A DNA stretch of 64,000 nt, taken from Thermofilum sp. Its GTDB lineage: Archaea; Thermoproteota; Thermoprotei; Thermofilales; Thermofilaceae. The stretch is taken from NCBI GenBank assembly GCA_038741495.1, contig JAVYKX010000002.1, forward strand, positions 124,001-188,000, in the 5' to 3' direction. Under the pieces are notes generated by a model. The model saw only the letters and a list, made by a program, of their open reading frames with translations. It was not told the origin of the DNA and made no database searches. Both the position numbers and the translations under genes were made by a program. This document shows positions 32,317 through 40,872 of this stretch, piece after piece (within the stretch, counting starts at the first letter, position 1; each line of letters starts with the position of its first letter).

Positions 32317-32637
32317 TCACTCTAGAAGCTTCTTCAAATCTTCCAGTAGCCCCTTCCTTTCAAGCCTCTGAACTTCGCCAGGCATGTACCTGTAGATGAT
32401 GTCACCTCTTTCCGGGTTGAAATCCCACGGCGCTACCAGAACCACGTCCCCGATCCTCACCCAGACCCTTTTCTTCATTTTTCCCGGGATTCGGCAGAGT
32501 CTGATTTTACCGTCGCTGCACAGTACTCTTACTCTATCGTAGCCTAAAAGTTGCTGCACAATTCCTAGCATGGTGGTTTGGCCGTCCGGTAGGGGTAGTT
32601 CTTCAGGGGCTTCGCTTTCCCCGCTAGGCTTACTCAC
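32317..32637 (-). CDS. eif1A: translation initiation factor aIF1A
   Basis: 106 residues with an S1-like OB fold: MLGIVQQLLGYDRVRVLCSD then RIPGKMKKRVWVRIGDVVLV and PWDFNPERGDIIYRY, diagnostic for aIF1A. It binds the A site of the small subunit during initiation. It lies 42 bases downstream of S6e. Confidence 0.95.
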   Translation of the reverse strand: MSKPSGESEAPEELPLPDGQTTMLGIVQQLLGYDRVRVLCSDGKIRLCRIPGKMKKRVWVRIGDVVLVAPWDFNPERGDIIYRYMPGEVQRLERKGLLEDLKKLLE

Positions 32638-32679
32638 AGCTGAGCTAGCTACTTGTAGCTATATAAACGTTCATGTCAG

Positions 32680-33048
32680 CTACTGCTGCTCGCCTGCAGG
32701 GCTCCTCTCGACGATGACCATGTTTATCTGGACTATCTCGTCAGTTATGGTGTTTCCTCTGACGAACTTCCTCTTGCGAACTCCTTTATCGGTCGGGTGG
32801 TAGCCCGGGGGTCCTGAAAGAAGAAAGTAGCCTTTGCGTGGGCCAGGTATATCGGGCCGCATAGGTTCACCCGCACGGCCCGACCCGCCCGTGATTTTGA
32901 GCTTGAAGCCGGGCTTCCCGACGAGGCTGCCGTCTATGATGTCTCCTATCTTCAAGCCGATTAGCCTAATAGCCTGCTCCCCTTTTACTTCTATCTGCTC
33001 GGCTTTTCCCGTGCTCGGGTCCGAAACCACTACTTTGAACTCCGGCAT
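32680..33048 (-). CDS. rps6e: ribosomal protein S6e
   Basis: 122 residues: EFKVVVSDPSTGKAEQIEV, GDIIDGSLVGKPGFKLKITG, and GEPMRPDIPGPRKGYFLLSG, the S6e signature. The C-terminal regulatory tail of eukaryotes is absent as expected. TATA-like cacttaaaaac lies about 35 bases upstream. Confidence 0.95.
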   Translation of the reverse strand: MPEFKVVVSDPSTGKAEQIEVKGEQAIRLIGLKIGDIIDGSLVGKPGFKLKITGGSGRAGEPMRPDIPGPRKGYFLLSGPPGYHPTDKGVRKRKFVRGNTITDEIVQINMVIVERSPAGEQQ

Positions 33049-33160
33049 GGAACTACCCCGGCTCCTCTCGCTGCTGAGTTTTTAAGTGTGATGGTGCCCG
33101 GCAGATGAAGCCCTTTGCTCGGTGAGGCTTTTATAAGGCGCGCTGCAATGGCACCTGTCT

Positions 33161-33361
33161 ATGCCCGTGAGGAGGAACAGGAAGATTTCAGCTCAACACC
33201 ACAAAGACCTAGTGAAGGTCAGCTTCCGCATATCTAGGAAGGATCACGAAGCCATTCTCGCTTTGGTGCGGAGCGGAACCTACTCCTCCGTCTCGGAGTT
33301 CGTTAGGCATGCTCTGGAGAGGTTAGTATACGAGTACAGCGACAGAGCTAGCCGACGCTAG
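33161..33361 (+). CDS. ribbon-helix-helix (CopG-type) DNA-binding protein
   Basis: 66 residues: a basic N-terminal strand KVSFRISRKDHEAI, helix A, then TYSSVSEFVRHALERLVYEY as helix B. These dimerise and insert a beta ribbon in DNA; many are autoregulators. No toxin gene is beside it. TATA gcttttataagg lies 24-35 bases upstream. The 3' end overlaps the nmd3 stop by 14 bases on the opposite strand. Confidence 0.85.
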   Translation: MPVRRNRKISAQHHKDLVKVSFRISRKDHEAILALVRSGTYSSVSEFVRHALERLVYEYSDRASRR

Positions 33362-34439
33362 ACCTAGAGCTGCTGGGCTCGCCTTCGAAAGTGACAAGGT
33401 AAACTATACCTTCCCGTCTGAGGAGAGAGACTCGGGAGCCCGGGACAAGGCGCGCGGCTCTCGGCCCCCTCGCCTCGACCTCCAAGAGGCTATTATCTCT
33501 CATGCTCATTACGTAGATCAAGTTCTCCGACCTGGAGATCACGACACCATGCTCGAGTTCCTCGCCGGCTGTGTGAACGCTGATGGCGTTTAAGGTGGAT
33601 CGGGTCAGTGGAATCGTCGTTTTTTCAGCCCTTTCAAGGTCCAGTAGGATAAGCTTAGACGCGCGAATATCCTCTACGAGGTAGAGATTCCCCTTGAGTT
33701 CTATAACGTCACCTTTCTTAAACTTGGGTAAAAGTAGCCGCAGTGTCTGCTTGTGCTTCTCCCGGCCGCTGCGGGTAATGCCCACCAGCTTGCTTGTCTC
33801 GAGCACATCGAAGAACACTTTCTCTGAAAGGATTCTAACGAACTCTCGAGCTGCCGCGTGGGTCGCGAAGTGCACGTCAACGCCGTGAGGAACCTCTTCA
33901 ACTTCTATAGGGACCTGGCTGGTCCGCAGACCCTTACTTTTCGCAAGAGCTGCTAGCGCTTCCTGAACAGCTCTTCTCTCCTCTCCGGTAAGCTCCCGCC
34001 CCTCTGCTCTGACCTGCACTGTTGCAGCAGCCCTCTTAGCGAGATGCCTCATGCACCCGTCGCATAGTGTTTCGCGAAGCTTCAGAGGAGCTGTGAGGTT
34101 CTCCCAGTAAGGCTCGTCTTCCAGGCCATGCGCAACACCCTTAACTTTCACCTCGAGAATTCTATCCTCGGGCCTAACCCGTAGAACGACTTCGGTTACT
34201 CGCCCACCGAATACTAGGAAGCGGTTCGCCTTACGCCTTATCTCCTCCTCCAAAACCTCGACCTCCTGCGTCCATCCGGAGTCACCGTACTTGTAAGCAC
34301 CGCAGATACGGCACCGCTGTATCACGATCTCTTTCTTCAGCTGGATTAGCGGATGGTTCGCCCGATAGCACTGAGGGCATAAGCCGCCTACAAGGCTTTC
34401 GACGAAGCGCCCGCAGAGCGGGCATACCGCGTGAACCAT
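33348..34439 (-). CDS. nmd3: NMD3-family ribosome export/assembly protein homologue
   Basis: 363 residues. The N-terminus has four CxxC pairs (CPLC, CPQC, CRIC, and later CDGC), matching the zinc ribbons of NMD3. Then comes FATHAAAREFVRILSEKV and an SH3-like C-terminal region. Eukaryotic NMD3 escorts 60S subunits; the archaeal role is probably late large-subunit assembly. The DUF424 gene lies upstream. Confidence 0.88.
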   Translation of the reverse strand: MVHAVCPLCGRFVESLVGGLCPQCYRANHPLIQLKKEIVIQRCRICGAYKYGDSGWTQEVEVLEEEIRRKANRFLVFGGRVTEVVLRVRPEDRILEVKVKGVAHGLEDEPYWENLTAPLKLRETLCDGCMRHLAKRAAATVQVRAEGRELTGEERRAVQEALAALAKSKGLRTSQVPIEVEEVPHGVDVHFATHAAAREFVRILSEKVFFDVLETSKLVGITRSGREKHKQTLRLLLPKFKKGDVIELKGNLYLVEDIRASKLILLDLERAEKTTIPLTRSTLNAISVHTAGEELEHGVVISRSENLIYVMSMRDNSLLEVEARGPRAARLVPGSRVSLLRREGIVYLVTFEGEPSSSRSSVG

Positions 34440-34452
34440 TCCGGTTCACCAG

Positions 34453-34803
34453 TTACTCTATGAGTGTCCTGAAAACCTGCACGTGGGGGACTCCTCCAAC
34501 GGTGACTACAGCCTCTGAAACAGATGGGTAGATCCTCTGTAGAGCTTTGCAAGCCTTCTCGCCGAACGCGACAACGCTATCAGCAGTACTGATTCTTTCC
34601 GCAATTTCCCGCACATCGTGAGCGTCGACCTCGTCGCCTGCAAAGAACTCCTCAGAGATGTGTAGCTGTAGGTCACCCTGAACGATCGTTCTTCCGAGCA
34701 GTTCCTTATCGCAGATAGCCACGATAGTGTAACCCTGCTCTCTATGCACGCGCAGGATCAGGGACACTTCGCCTTCAGTAACTAAGAAGTTCGAGGCCGG
34801 CAA
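34453..34803 (-). CDS. DUF424 family protein
   Basis: 116 residues: SLILRVHREQGYTIVAICDK then LLGRTIVQGDLQLHISEEFF, which match archaeal DUF424, usually found beside NMD3 or aIF2 genes. The family has no established function; context suggests translation. Confidence 0.75.
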   Translation of the reverse strand: MPASNFLVTEGEVSLILRVHREQGYTIVAICDKELLGRTIVQGDLQLHISEEFFAGDEVDAHDVREIAERISTADSVVAFGEKACKALQRIYPSVSEAVVTVGGVPHVQVFRTLIE

Positions 34804-34889
34804 AAATCTTTAGTGCTTCATCATTCGAGTAAACCGGGAATGATGAAGGTTGGTATTGACGACTAGTGAGTGAAGACACCAGAGCTGAC

Positions 34890-35717
34890 CTACCTTGCTG
34901 GCGCGCTTGTGGGACTGCGTGAAAGTTTTCCAACCACCGTGATGCCTTTACCTTTCACTATGTTGAAAGTGTAGATCTCGGGGGGAACAGGGCGCCAGCG
35001 CATTTTCCTGATGAAGAGGGTTCTTGCAAACTCGTTGCCTACGCGCTCGAGTCCTAGCACGAACACTCCGGCAGCCAAGAACTCTTCAACACCAAACCTG
35101 CTCAGCGACTGGCTGCCTGTAGGAATTTCGGAGACGATGATGCTCGTTGTACCTATCTTCTTCTCGATGTTGATTATCAGGCTTTTGATGTACTCTCTTG
35201 TCCACGCAACGTCCTGCTCCTTCACGATCAGTGGGGCCACAGGGTCTATGACGAGCCGCTTAGCGCCCAGCCTTCTAGCATGCTCTTGAATACCCTGGAC
35301 GATGGACATCACTACAGTTTCCGCCGACTTGTCGCGCATCCTATCGATGAAGTCGGGCATAAGGCTTAGAATTTGGAGTTGGCCGCTCTGAATGTACTTC
35401 TCCAGATCCCACCCGAAATCGTACGCTCCTTTCACGAAGTCATCGTACTCCTCGTCGACGAGCAGGTAGATCCCCGGGTCACCCATTTCTATGCCCCTGA
35501 TCAGGAAGGTTAAGCTGAAGAGCGTTTTCCCCGTACCTGTCTCGCCGGTAACTAGGTAAGTTCTCCCCTTCAGTAGTCCTCCTATGCGCTCGTCAAGCCC
35601 CTCGATACCCGTCTTAACGATCTCGTAGCCTCTTCTCTCCTCAATTGAGATCGTCTCAACTTCTGGCAGGTCGGCGGCAGGCGGAGGGCTACCGGTGGAG
35701 CCCTTCTTACTAATCAT
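34890..35717 (-). CDS. KaiC-like RecA-superfamily ATPase
   Basis: 275 residues, single KaiC domain: TGIEGLDERIGGLLKG near 36 and Walker A GETGTGKT at 58-65. A strand KRLVIDPVAPL and the motif EIPTGSQSLSRFGVEEFLA are shared with the 12426 protein, so the two are paralogues. No Cys-rich extension. Divergent from the radical SAM gene with about 45 bases between starts. Role unknown. Confidence 0.85.
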   Translation of the reverse strand: MISKKGSTGSPPPAADLPEVETISIEERRGYEIVKTGIEGLDERIGGLLKGRTYLVTGETGTGKTLFSLTFLIRGIEMGDPGIYLLVDEEYDDFVKGAYDFGWDLEKYIQSGQLQILSLMPDFIDRMRDKSAETVVMSIVQGIQEHARRLGAKRLVIDPVAPLIVKEQDVAWTREYIKSLIINIEKKIGTTSIIVSEIPTGSQSLSRFGVEEFLAAGVFVLGLERVGNEFARTLFIRKMRWRPVPPEIYTFNIVKGKGITVVGKLSRSPTSAPAR

Positions 35718-35761
35718 CGTGTCAAGGATCTGGGTGAGGTTAAAAAGGTCAGTGCCTGAAG

Positions 35762-37318
35762 GTGTTTTCGGGAAGCTTGAGAGGCGTCCTCGCTCTTGAA
35801 GAGATAAACGTGGTCAGAAAGGTTCCGAGGCAAGGGCACATAAGAGTAGGGGTAGCTTACCCGTCACTGTACCAAGTAGCTATAGATTCGCTTTCGTTCC
35901 AGATGCTCTACCACTACCTGAATAGCTATGACGAGGTGTATGCCGAGAGAGTATTTTTCAGCAGAATGTCGAGCGCTCCTATTTCTACAGCAGAGACTGC
36001 TACACCGTTGAAGCGCTTGGATGCTCTCGTGTTCACGGTCCACTACGAGCTGGACTTCGTAAACATCGTCCGGATGCTTCTCGAGGCTGGGATAGAGGTT
36101 TTTGCAGACAAGCGGGAAAAACCGCTGATCATTATCGGAGGACCCCCTGTCATAGCGAACCCTCTACCCCTATCGATTTTCGCGGATGTTTTGGTAGCAG
36201 GTGAGATAGAAGCGGTTATGCCGGAGCTCGTAGAGAGGTTGATCGAAGAAGGTGCCTCAAAGAGGGTGGTCTTGGATTCCTTATCACCCGAGAAGGGTTT
36301 CTTCGTCCCTGCAAGAGGCGTAGCAGATGTGAAGCTGAGCATCGCGCAGAAGCTGGAGCCCAGTTTCCACCCGGTAGCCCAGGTGCAGCCCCTCCGCGCT
36401 CCCTTTAAGTGGAGGTTGAGAACAGCTATCGAGGCTTTACGCGGATGTATTCACGGTTGCCGTTTCTGCCTCGAAGGTAGGATTTTCAGCGTTCTGCGAG
36501 AGAGACCCTTGAAGGATGTTCTGGAAATAGCGAGAGAAGGGTCTACCGCGAACAGGAGTAGGCTTGTAAAGCTAGTCGGCTTATCATTCTTCGATCACTC
36601 TCAGGCTGACGCGATCCTCGAAAAGCTGCTTGAAGAAGGGTATCAGTTCTCGGTCCCCTCTTTGAGGGCGGACACTCTGAACGCTCGCCGCTTAGAGCTT
36701 CTCAGGAAGGGGGGCCAGAAAACGCTCGTATTTGCTCCTGAGACTGGGTCTCCGAATCTAGGCTTAAAGATAGGAAAGTTCGTCAAGCTGGAGAGAGCGA
36801 TAGAGCTTGCTTCCGAAGCGCGCAAACTAGGGTTTACGGGAGTAAAGCTGTACTTCATGGTAGGTCTACCGAGTGAGAGTGATGAAGATTTGGAGAAAAC
36901 TGCCGAGTACGTCGAGAAACTATCGGGGGAAAGCGGTTTCCGGGGTGTCCGGCAGCTTAAGGTCACGGTAAGCCCTTTTGTGCCGAAGCCTCACACGGCG
37001 TACGAGCGGTACCCATTTATCGGGGTAAAAGAGGCGAAGCGGCGCATTAACTACCTGAAGAAGAAGCTAGCCGGTTTGGCTGACGTCCGGGAATATGATC
37101 CTAAACTCGCTTGGATTCAGACCATAATCTCAAGAGGAGGGCCAGAAATAGGGCACGTGTTGCTGGGCTGGGCGATGCGAGGAGGTGGTCTCGGAGCTTG
37201 GCGAGCAGCCGTCAGAGATGCCGGCTTGAACCCCGAGAAGTACACAGGATTCCTAGAGGAGGCTCCCTGGAGTTTCATCAAGCTCGCTCCGAAGACTAGG
37301 CGCTTTGCCGGAACCTGA
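35762..37318 (+). CDS. radical SAM protein with B12-binding-like N-terminus
   Basis: 518 residues from a GTG. The N-terminal part (VGVAYPSLYQVAIDSLSFQM, VHYELDFVNIVRML, IIGGPPVIANP) resembles the cobalamin-binding-like domain that precedes many radical SAM enzymes. The radical SAM Cys motif CIHGCRFC is at C229, C233 and C236. TLVFAPETGSPNLGLKIGK is typical of the YgiQ/TIGR03960-like group. Substrate unknown. Confidence 0.85.
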   Translation: MFSGSLRGVLALEEINVVRKVPRQGHIRVGVAYPSLYQVAIDSLSFQMLYHYLNSYDEVYAERVFFSRMSSAPISTAETATPLKRLDALVFTVHYELDFVNIVRMLLEAGIEVFADKREKPLIIIGGPPVIANPLPLSIFADVLVAGEIEAVMPELVERLIEEGASKRVVLDSLSPEKGFFVPARGVADVKLSIAQKLEPSFHPVAQVQPLRAPFKWRLRTAIEALRGCIHGCRFCLEGRIFSVLRERPLKDVLEIAREGSTANRSRLVKLVGLSFFDHSQADAILEKLLEEGYQFSVPSLRADTLNARRLELLRKGGQKTLVFAPETGSPNLGLKIGKFVKLERAIELASEARKLGFTGVKLYFMVGLPSESDEDLEKTAEYVEKLSGESGFRGVRQLKVTVSPFVPKPHTAYERYPFIGVKEAKRRINYLKKKLAGLADVREYDPKLAWIQTIISRGGPEIGHVLLGWAMRGGGLGAWRAAVRDAGLNPEKYTGFLEEAPWSFIKLAPKTRRFAGT

Positions 37319-37476
37319 GCAGCGCGTCGCTGGAAGAGGCTCAGCAGGGTTCGACTCGTCACCCCCTCAGACCTCGCAAGGGTCTTCATCGCCCAGGGGA
37401 TTCTCCCTAAGGCTTCAAAAATAGTTTTGCTCACGTCTAACATCTACGAGAGTAAGCGGCTCAGCGGCAGAAAAAG
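37319..37476. other. intergenic, convergent genes
   Basis: A minus-strand frame runs from 37443 through this gap and into the radical SAM gene, but it looks like a shadow. No RNA gene or repeat seen. Confidence 0.4.
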
Positions 37477-38553
37477 CTAAATCTCTCTCGAGATGTCGAT
37501 CCTCTCTTCAAGATACTTTTTTAGGCTGTCTATGGTTGCCGTGGGCGCCGGGTCAGTTCCTCTCAGAAGAGCCAGCAGTATGCTTGCTATGTCGAATGCG
37601 TAGAACAGAGAAAGAAGCTTCTGCAGCTGGTTCTCCCCGATCGCGTGAACCTCCACATGCTTTACGCCGCGGCCGCGAAGCAGCTCTCGAAGGAACTCCA
37701 TGCGGTGGTGAACGTAGGGTGGCTCGCCGGGAGCCCTCACGATTACCGCGGAGAACCTGAAGGGGCCTTCCCACCCCATAATCTCGTTGTGATTGGCTTC
37801 GGGTATCTCTGAAAAGAAAGCATGCAGCTTAGCGTTCTCGTTGATTTGAGTTTTTAGGCGGTAGCCGGCACTCAAGAAAGGTCTGTAGCTGTACACCACT
37901 GGAAAGTTACCGGCCTCGTACTGCTCGAACAACCACCTCGCGAGAGAATTACCCGCGTCGAGAACCTCCTGCTTAACGTTCTCGAGAAAGCCTGCCGCCT
38001 CCTTCAACTTTAACATTAAGCCGTCGACTAGGCCTGCCGCCTCTACCACTGCAGCGAGCGCTGTGCACATGTAAGGAAACGCCGCCCTAGGCTTAAGGCC
38101 CGAGGGTACCTCTACGAGCGGAATCTTCCACTCTGTAGCGAGCTTAGCTAGAAGCCCCCCAGAGGTGACCGCGACCGTGGGGATCCGCCTCCGGCGCGCC
38201 TCTAGCACGACGCGTAAAGTCTCCTCGGTGTTTCCGGAGTAGCTCACGGCTACCAAGAGGTGGCGCTCGTTAACGCTTCCCGGTAGGCCGGTTTCCCGCA
38301 GCGGGATGATCATCTTGCTGGATTCTTCGTAGAGCGCATCTTGCAGGAAAAGCCCCCCAATGAAGGATCCACCCATACCTGCAACGATAACGCTCTCGGG
38401 GTCTCTCGGGAGGGGTAGCTTATCGACTAGGGTAGAGTACCTCTCAGAGCCGTCTCTAATGTCGGCAGGGAGTGAGAGAGCGCGAGCCAGCATCTCCTGT
38501 GAGTCTACAGCGGCGTGAGAGGCATAGAGTGCAAGAAGTTCCTCTATTCTCAC
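37477..38553 (-). CDS. bifunctional phosphoglucose/phosphomannose isomerase
   Basis: 358 residues with SIS motifs IVAGMGGSFIGGLFLQDAL near 56 and LLVAVSYSGNTEETLR near 98. NENAKLHAFFSEIPEANHNE in the C-terminal half is characteristic of the crenarchaeal PGI/PMI enzymes. It interconverts glucose-6-P or mannose-6-P with fructose-6-P. The product pool connects with HxlB at 10186. Two bases separate it from hisS. Confidence 0.92.
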   Translation of the reverse strand: MRIEELLALYASHAAVDSQEMLARALSLPADIRDGSERYSTLVDKLPLPRDPESVIVAGMGGSFIGGLFLQDALYEESSKMIIPLRETGLPGSVNERHLLVAVSYSGNTEETLRVVLEARRRRIPTVAVTSGGLLAKLATEWKIPLVEVPSGLKPRAAFPYMCTALAAVVEAAGLVDGLMLKLKEAAGFLENVKQEVLDAGNSLARWLFEQYEAGNFPVVYSYRPFLSAGYRLKTQINENAKLHAFFSEIPEANHNEIMGWEGPFRFSAVIVRAPGEPPYVHHRMEFLRELLRGRGVKHVEVHAIGENQLQKLLSLFYAFDIASILLALLRGTDPAPTATIDSLKKYLEERIDISREI

Positions 38554-38555
38554 GC

Positions 38556-39842
38556 TTACACGCTCTCCATACGTGACTTAATAAAGCTTGCTGCTCGATC
38601 GATGGGGAGCTTAAATTCTTCCCGAGCTTCGAGGTCGCGGATCGTGACTACACTGCTGCTAATCTCGGAGGGGCCGACTATTACCGCGAACCTAGCGCCG
38701 GCTTTGAGCGCTTTCTCCAGCATCTTGGATAAAGACCTTTGGGAGTACTCCACTATCGTCCTGATTCCTAGTCTTCGAAGCTCGCCTGCGGCTTGAAGTG
38801 CGTACGCGAGAACATTCTTGTCTCCCGCTATTGGCAGTACGTGCACCTCCGTAGTTTTCCTGGTCTGTACCGAACCGGAAGCTTTTAGGACTTCCAGAAC
38901 GCGCTCAATACCTATGGCCATCCCAGTGGCTGGGAGGCGTGGGCCGCCAAGGCTGCTTATAAGGTCGTCGTACCGGCCGCCGCCCGCCACACTGCCTACC
39001 TCGACTAAAGGAGTCTTTACTTCGAAAACGGTGCTGGTGTAGTAGCCGAGACCTCTGACAATAGCTAGGTCGATCTGCGCGTCGACGTGGTATGCGCTTT
39101 TGAGAAGATCAAGGATCTCTTGGAGCCTCTTCAACCCCCTCTCGCCTTTTTCGCTCTTCGGCTCAAAGTCCTCGAGGCCGTCTTTCAGCCTTTCAACGAG
39201 CTTCTGGGCGGCTTCAGTGCTCGCGCCCAGCTTCTCCAGCTCTTTCACTACATACTCTTCTCCGAAGCGCTCAAGCTTATCGAGTACTCTCAAGGCCTCG
39301 GGAACTCTGTTCTCGTGGATACCGGCCGAGGCCACCAGGTCTTCGACAACCTCCCTATCGTTCAACCTCACTTCAAAGTTTGCGAGCCCAGCGCTACGGA
39401 GAGCTTCGTAGGCCACGGCGATAACCTCCGCATCGCCCTCCGGACCCTCAACTCCGATAAGCTCGATACCAGCCTGCCAGAATTCTCTCAGTCTTCCTCG
39501 CTGAGGTTCCTCGTACCTCCACACGGGAGAGATGTAGTAGAAGCGGATTGGCTTCGGGAGATCCGGGCGCGAAGCAACTATTCTCGCTATCGGCGTAGTC
39601 AACTCGAAGCGAAGTCCGAGCTCGCGCCCACCCTTGTCTTTAAAATTATATATCTGCTTCACGACTTCTTCTCCAGCTTTCGCCACGAGCAGTTCCAGGT
39701 GCTCGAAGGCTGGTGTGCAGACCTCCCCGTAACCGTAGAGCTCGAAAACCGCCCTTATGCGCTCTTCAACCATTCTCTTTACTGCCGCCTCTTCCGGAAG
39801 CCAATCTCGAGTGCCGCGAGGTGTCCTAAGCAGGTCCCTCAT
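38556..39842 (-). CDS. hisS: histidyl-tRNA synthetase
   Basis: I start at ATG 39842 (MRDLLRTPRGTRDWLPEEA); an ATG at 39869 would overlap the upstream gene. About 428 residues. Class II motifs: motif 2 YYISPVWRYEEPQRGRLREF, histidine-A box around LAIVRGLGYYTSTVFEV, and motif 3 GMAIGIERVLEVL. It charges tRNA-His. Confidence 0.95.
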   Translation of the reverse strand: MRDLLRTPRGTRDWLPEEAAVKRMVEERIRAVFELYGYGEVCTPAFEHLELLVAKAGEEVVKQIYNFKDKGGRELGLRFELTTPIARIVASRPDLPKPIRFYYISPVWRYEEPQRGRLREFWQAGIELIGVEGPEGDAEVIAVAYEALRSAGLANFEVRLNDREVVEDLVASAGIHENRVPEALRVLDKLERFGEEYVVKELEKLGASTEAAQKLVERLKDGLEDFEPKSEKGERGLKRLQEILDLLKSAYHVDAQIDLAIVRGLGYYTSTVFEVKTPLVEVGSVAGGGRYDDLISSLGGPRLPATGMAIGIERVLEVLKASGSVQTRKTTEVHVLPIAGDKNVLAYALQAAGELRRLGIRTIVEYSQRSLSKMLEKALKAGARFAVIVGPSEISSSVVTIRDLEAREEFKLPIDRAASFIKSRMESV

Positions 39843-39852
39843 CAGCTTGACC

Positions 39853-40857
39853 CTACACCAGCCGCGCAACGTAAATGTTATCCTTTACTCTAACGAGTCG
39901 AATGGCAACTTTCGCGTTTATGGGTGGAGGTCCTTGCACACCTGCAATGGTCACTACCCTCCCCCGAGCTACGGCAAGCCACTGCCCCTTAAGCCACCCC
40001 CAGTATGCGACTTTGGCTGTAGTCTTCTCACCAACCTCGAACGCTACGGGTACTCGCCTAGCTGGTTTTATGCCGAAGTCTTGGGGCTTGAGAATAAGTT
40101 TCACCCCGAATTCGCTCTCCCACTTTTTTAAAGCGGTGTAGAACTTATGCCAAGAGAGGGGCTTCACGCCCGGCACCTTACGCCCGTACTTGTGCGCCTC
40201 ATACTTCTGTATACCGAGGGGCGGCCACCTCTTCCCCGCACCTATGCTGAGCGCCCACTCTATGATCCGGGCTATCTCAGAATCGTTAACACCGGGAACC
40301 CACACGGGAGCGATGAGGACGTCCATACGCAGGTTCTGAGCGATGTATTCGACAACATGCTTCACTCTCTCCACGTTGAACCATGGAGTGCCGGCTAAGA
40401 CGCGAGCAACTTCAGGGTTTAAGGCGTCTACCGAAACGTTTACCCGGTCTAGTCCCGCGTCGTCGAGAGCCTGGGCGAGCTTCTCCGTGAGAAGAGCTCC
40501 GTGAGTTTCTAAAGCTATACTTTCAGCTGCGCCGCTGGCCTTGAAGTCTCGTACAAGCTCGACGATGCGCGGGTAGGTGAGTGGGTCTCCCACAGCGTCT
40601 ATGTGTATATGTGCTCTCTCGAGACCTTTCTCACGGATAACGTGAAGCGTGTACTGGACCAGGTAATCTTTGTCTACCTCGAACTCTACCTGCCTCAAGC
40701 GAGAGTTAGGGCCCGAGTCGACACTACAAAATATGCAAGAGAGAGGGCAAAAGCTCGTGGGCCTGACCTGGAGCAGGTTTGTCCCACGGTCGATTACCCC
40801 AAAGGCTACGTGCCCGAGGAGAGGGATCTCTTTCTCGATTCGGAGGAAACGGCGCAT
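39853..40857 (-). CDS. COG2100 radical SAM protein with C-terminal TRAM-like domain
   Basis: 334 residues. SAM cluster Cys C37, C41 and C44 lie in SFCPLSCIFC. IDAVGDPLTYPRIVEL and ALETHGALLTEKLAQ continue the barrel. The last 60 residues (VPVAFEVGEKTTAKVAYWG onward) resemble a small OB/TRAM RNA-binding domain. Archaeal COG2100 members have no confirmed reaction. Just upstream of hisS on the same strand. Confidence 0.85.
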   Translation of the reverse strand: MRRFLRIEKEIPLLGHVAFGVIDRGTNLLQVRPTSFCPLSCIFCSVDSGPNSRLRQVEFEVDKDYLVQYTLHVIREKGLERAHIHIDAVGDPLTYPRIVELVRDFKASGAAESIALETHGALLTEKLAQALDDAGLDRVNVSVDALNPEVARVLAGTPWFNVERVKHVVEYIAQNLRMDVLIAPVWVPGVNDSEIARIIEWALSIGAGKRWPPLGIQKYEAHKYGRKVPGVKPLSWHKFYTALKKWESEFGVKLILKPQDFGIKPARRVPVAFEVGEKTTAKVAYWGWLKGQWLAVARGRVVTIAGVQGPPPINAKVAIRLVRVKDNIYVARLV

Positions 40858-40872
40858 AGTCGATCCTTCGGC

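Noticed and set aside
37319-37443. Minus-strand frame starting MLDVSKTIFEALG
   Set aside because: It runs deep into the radical SAM gene antisense and has no family features.
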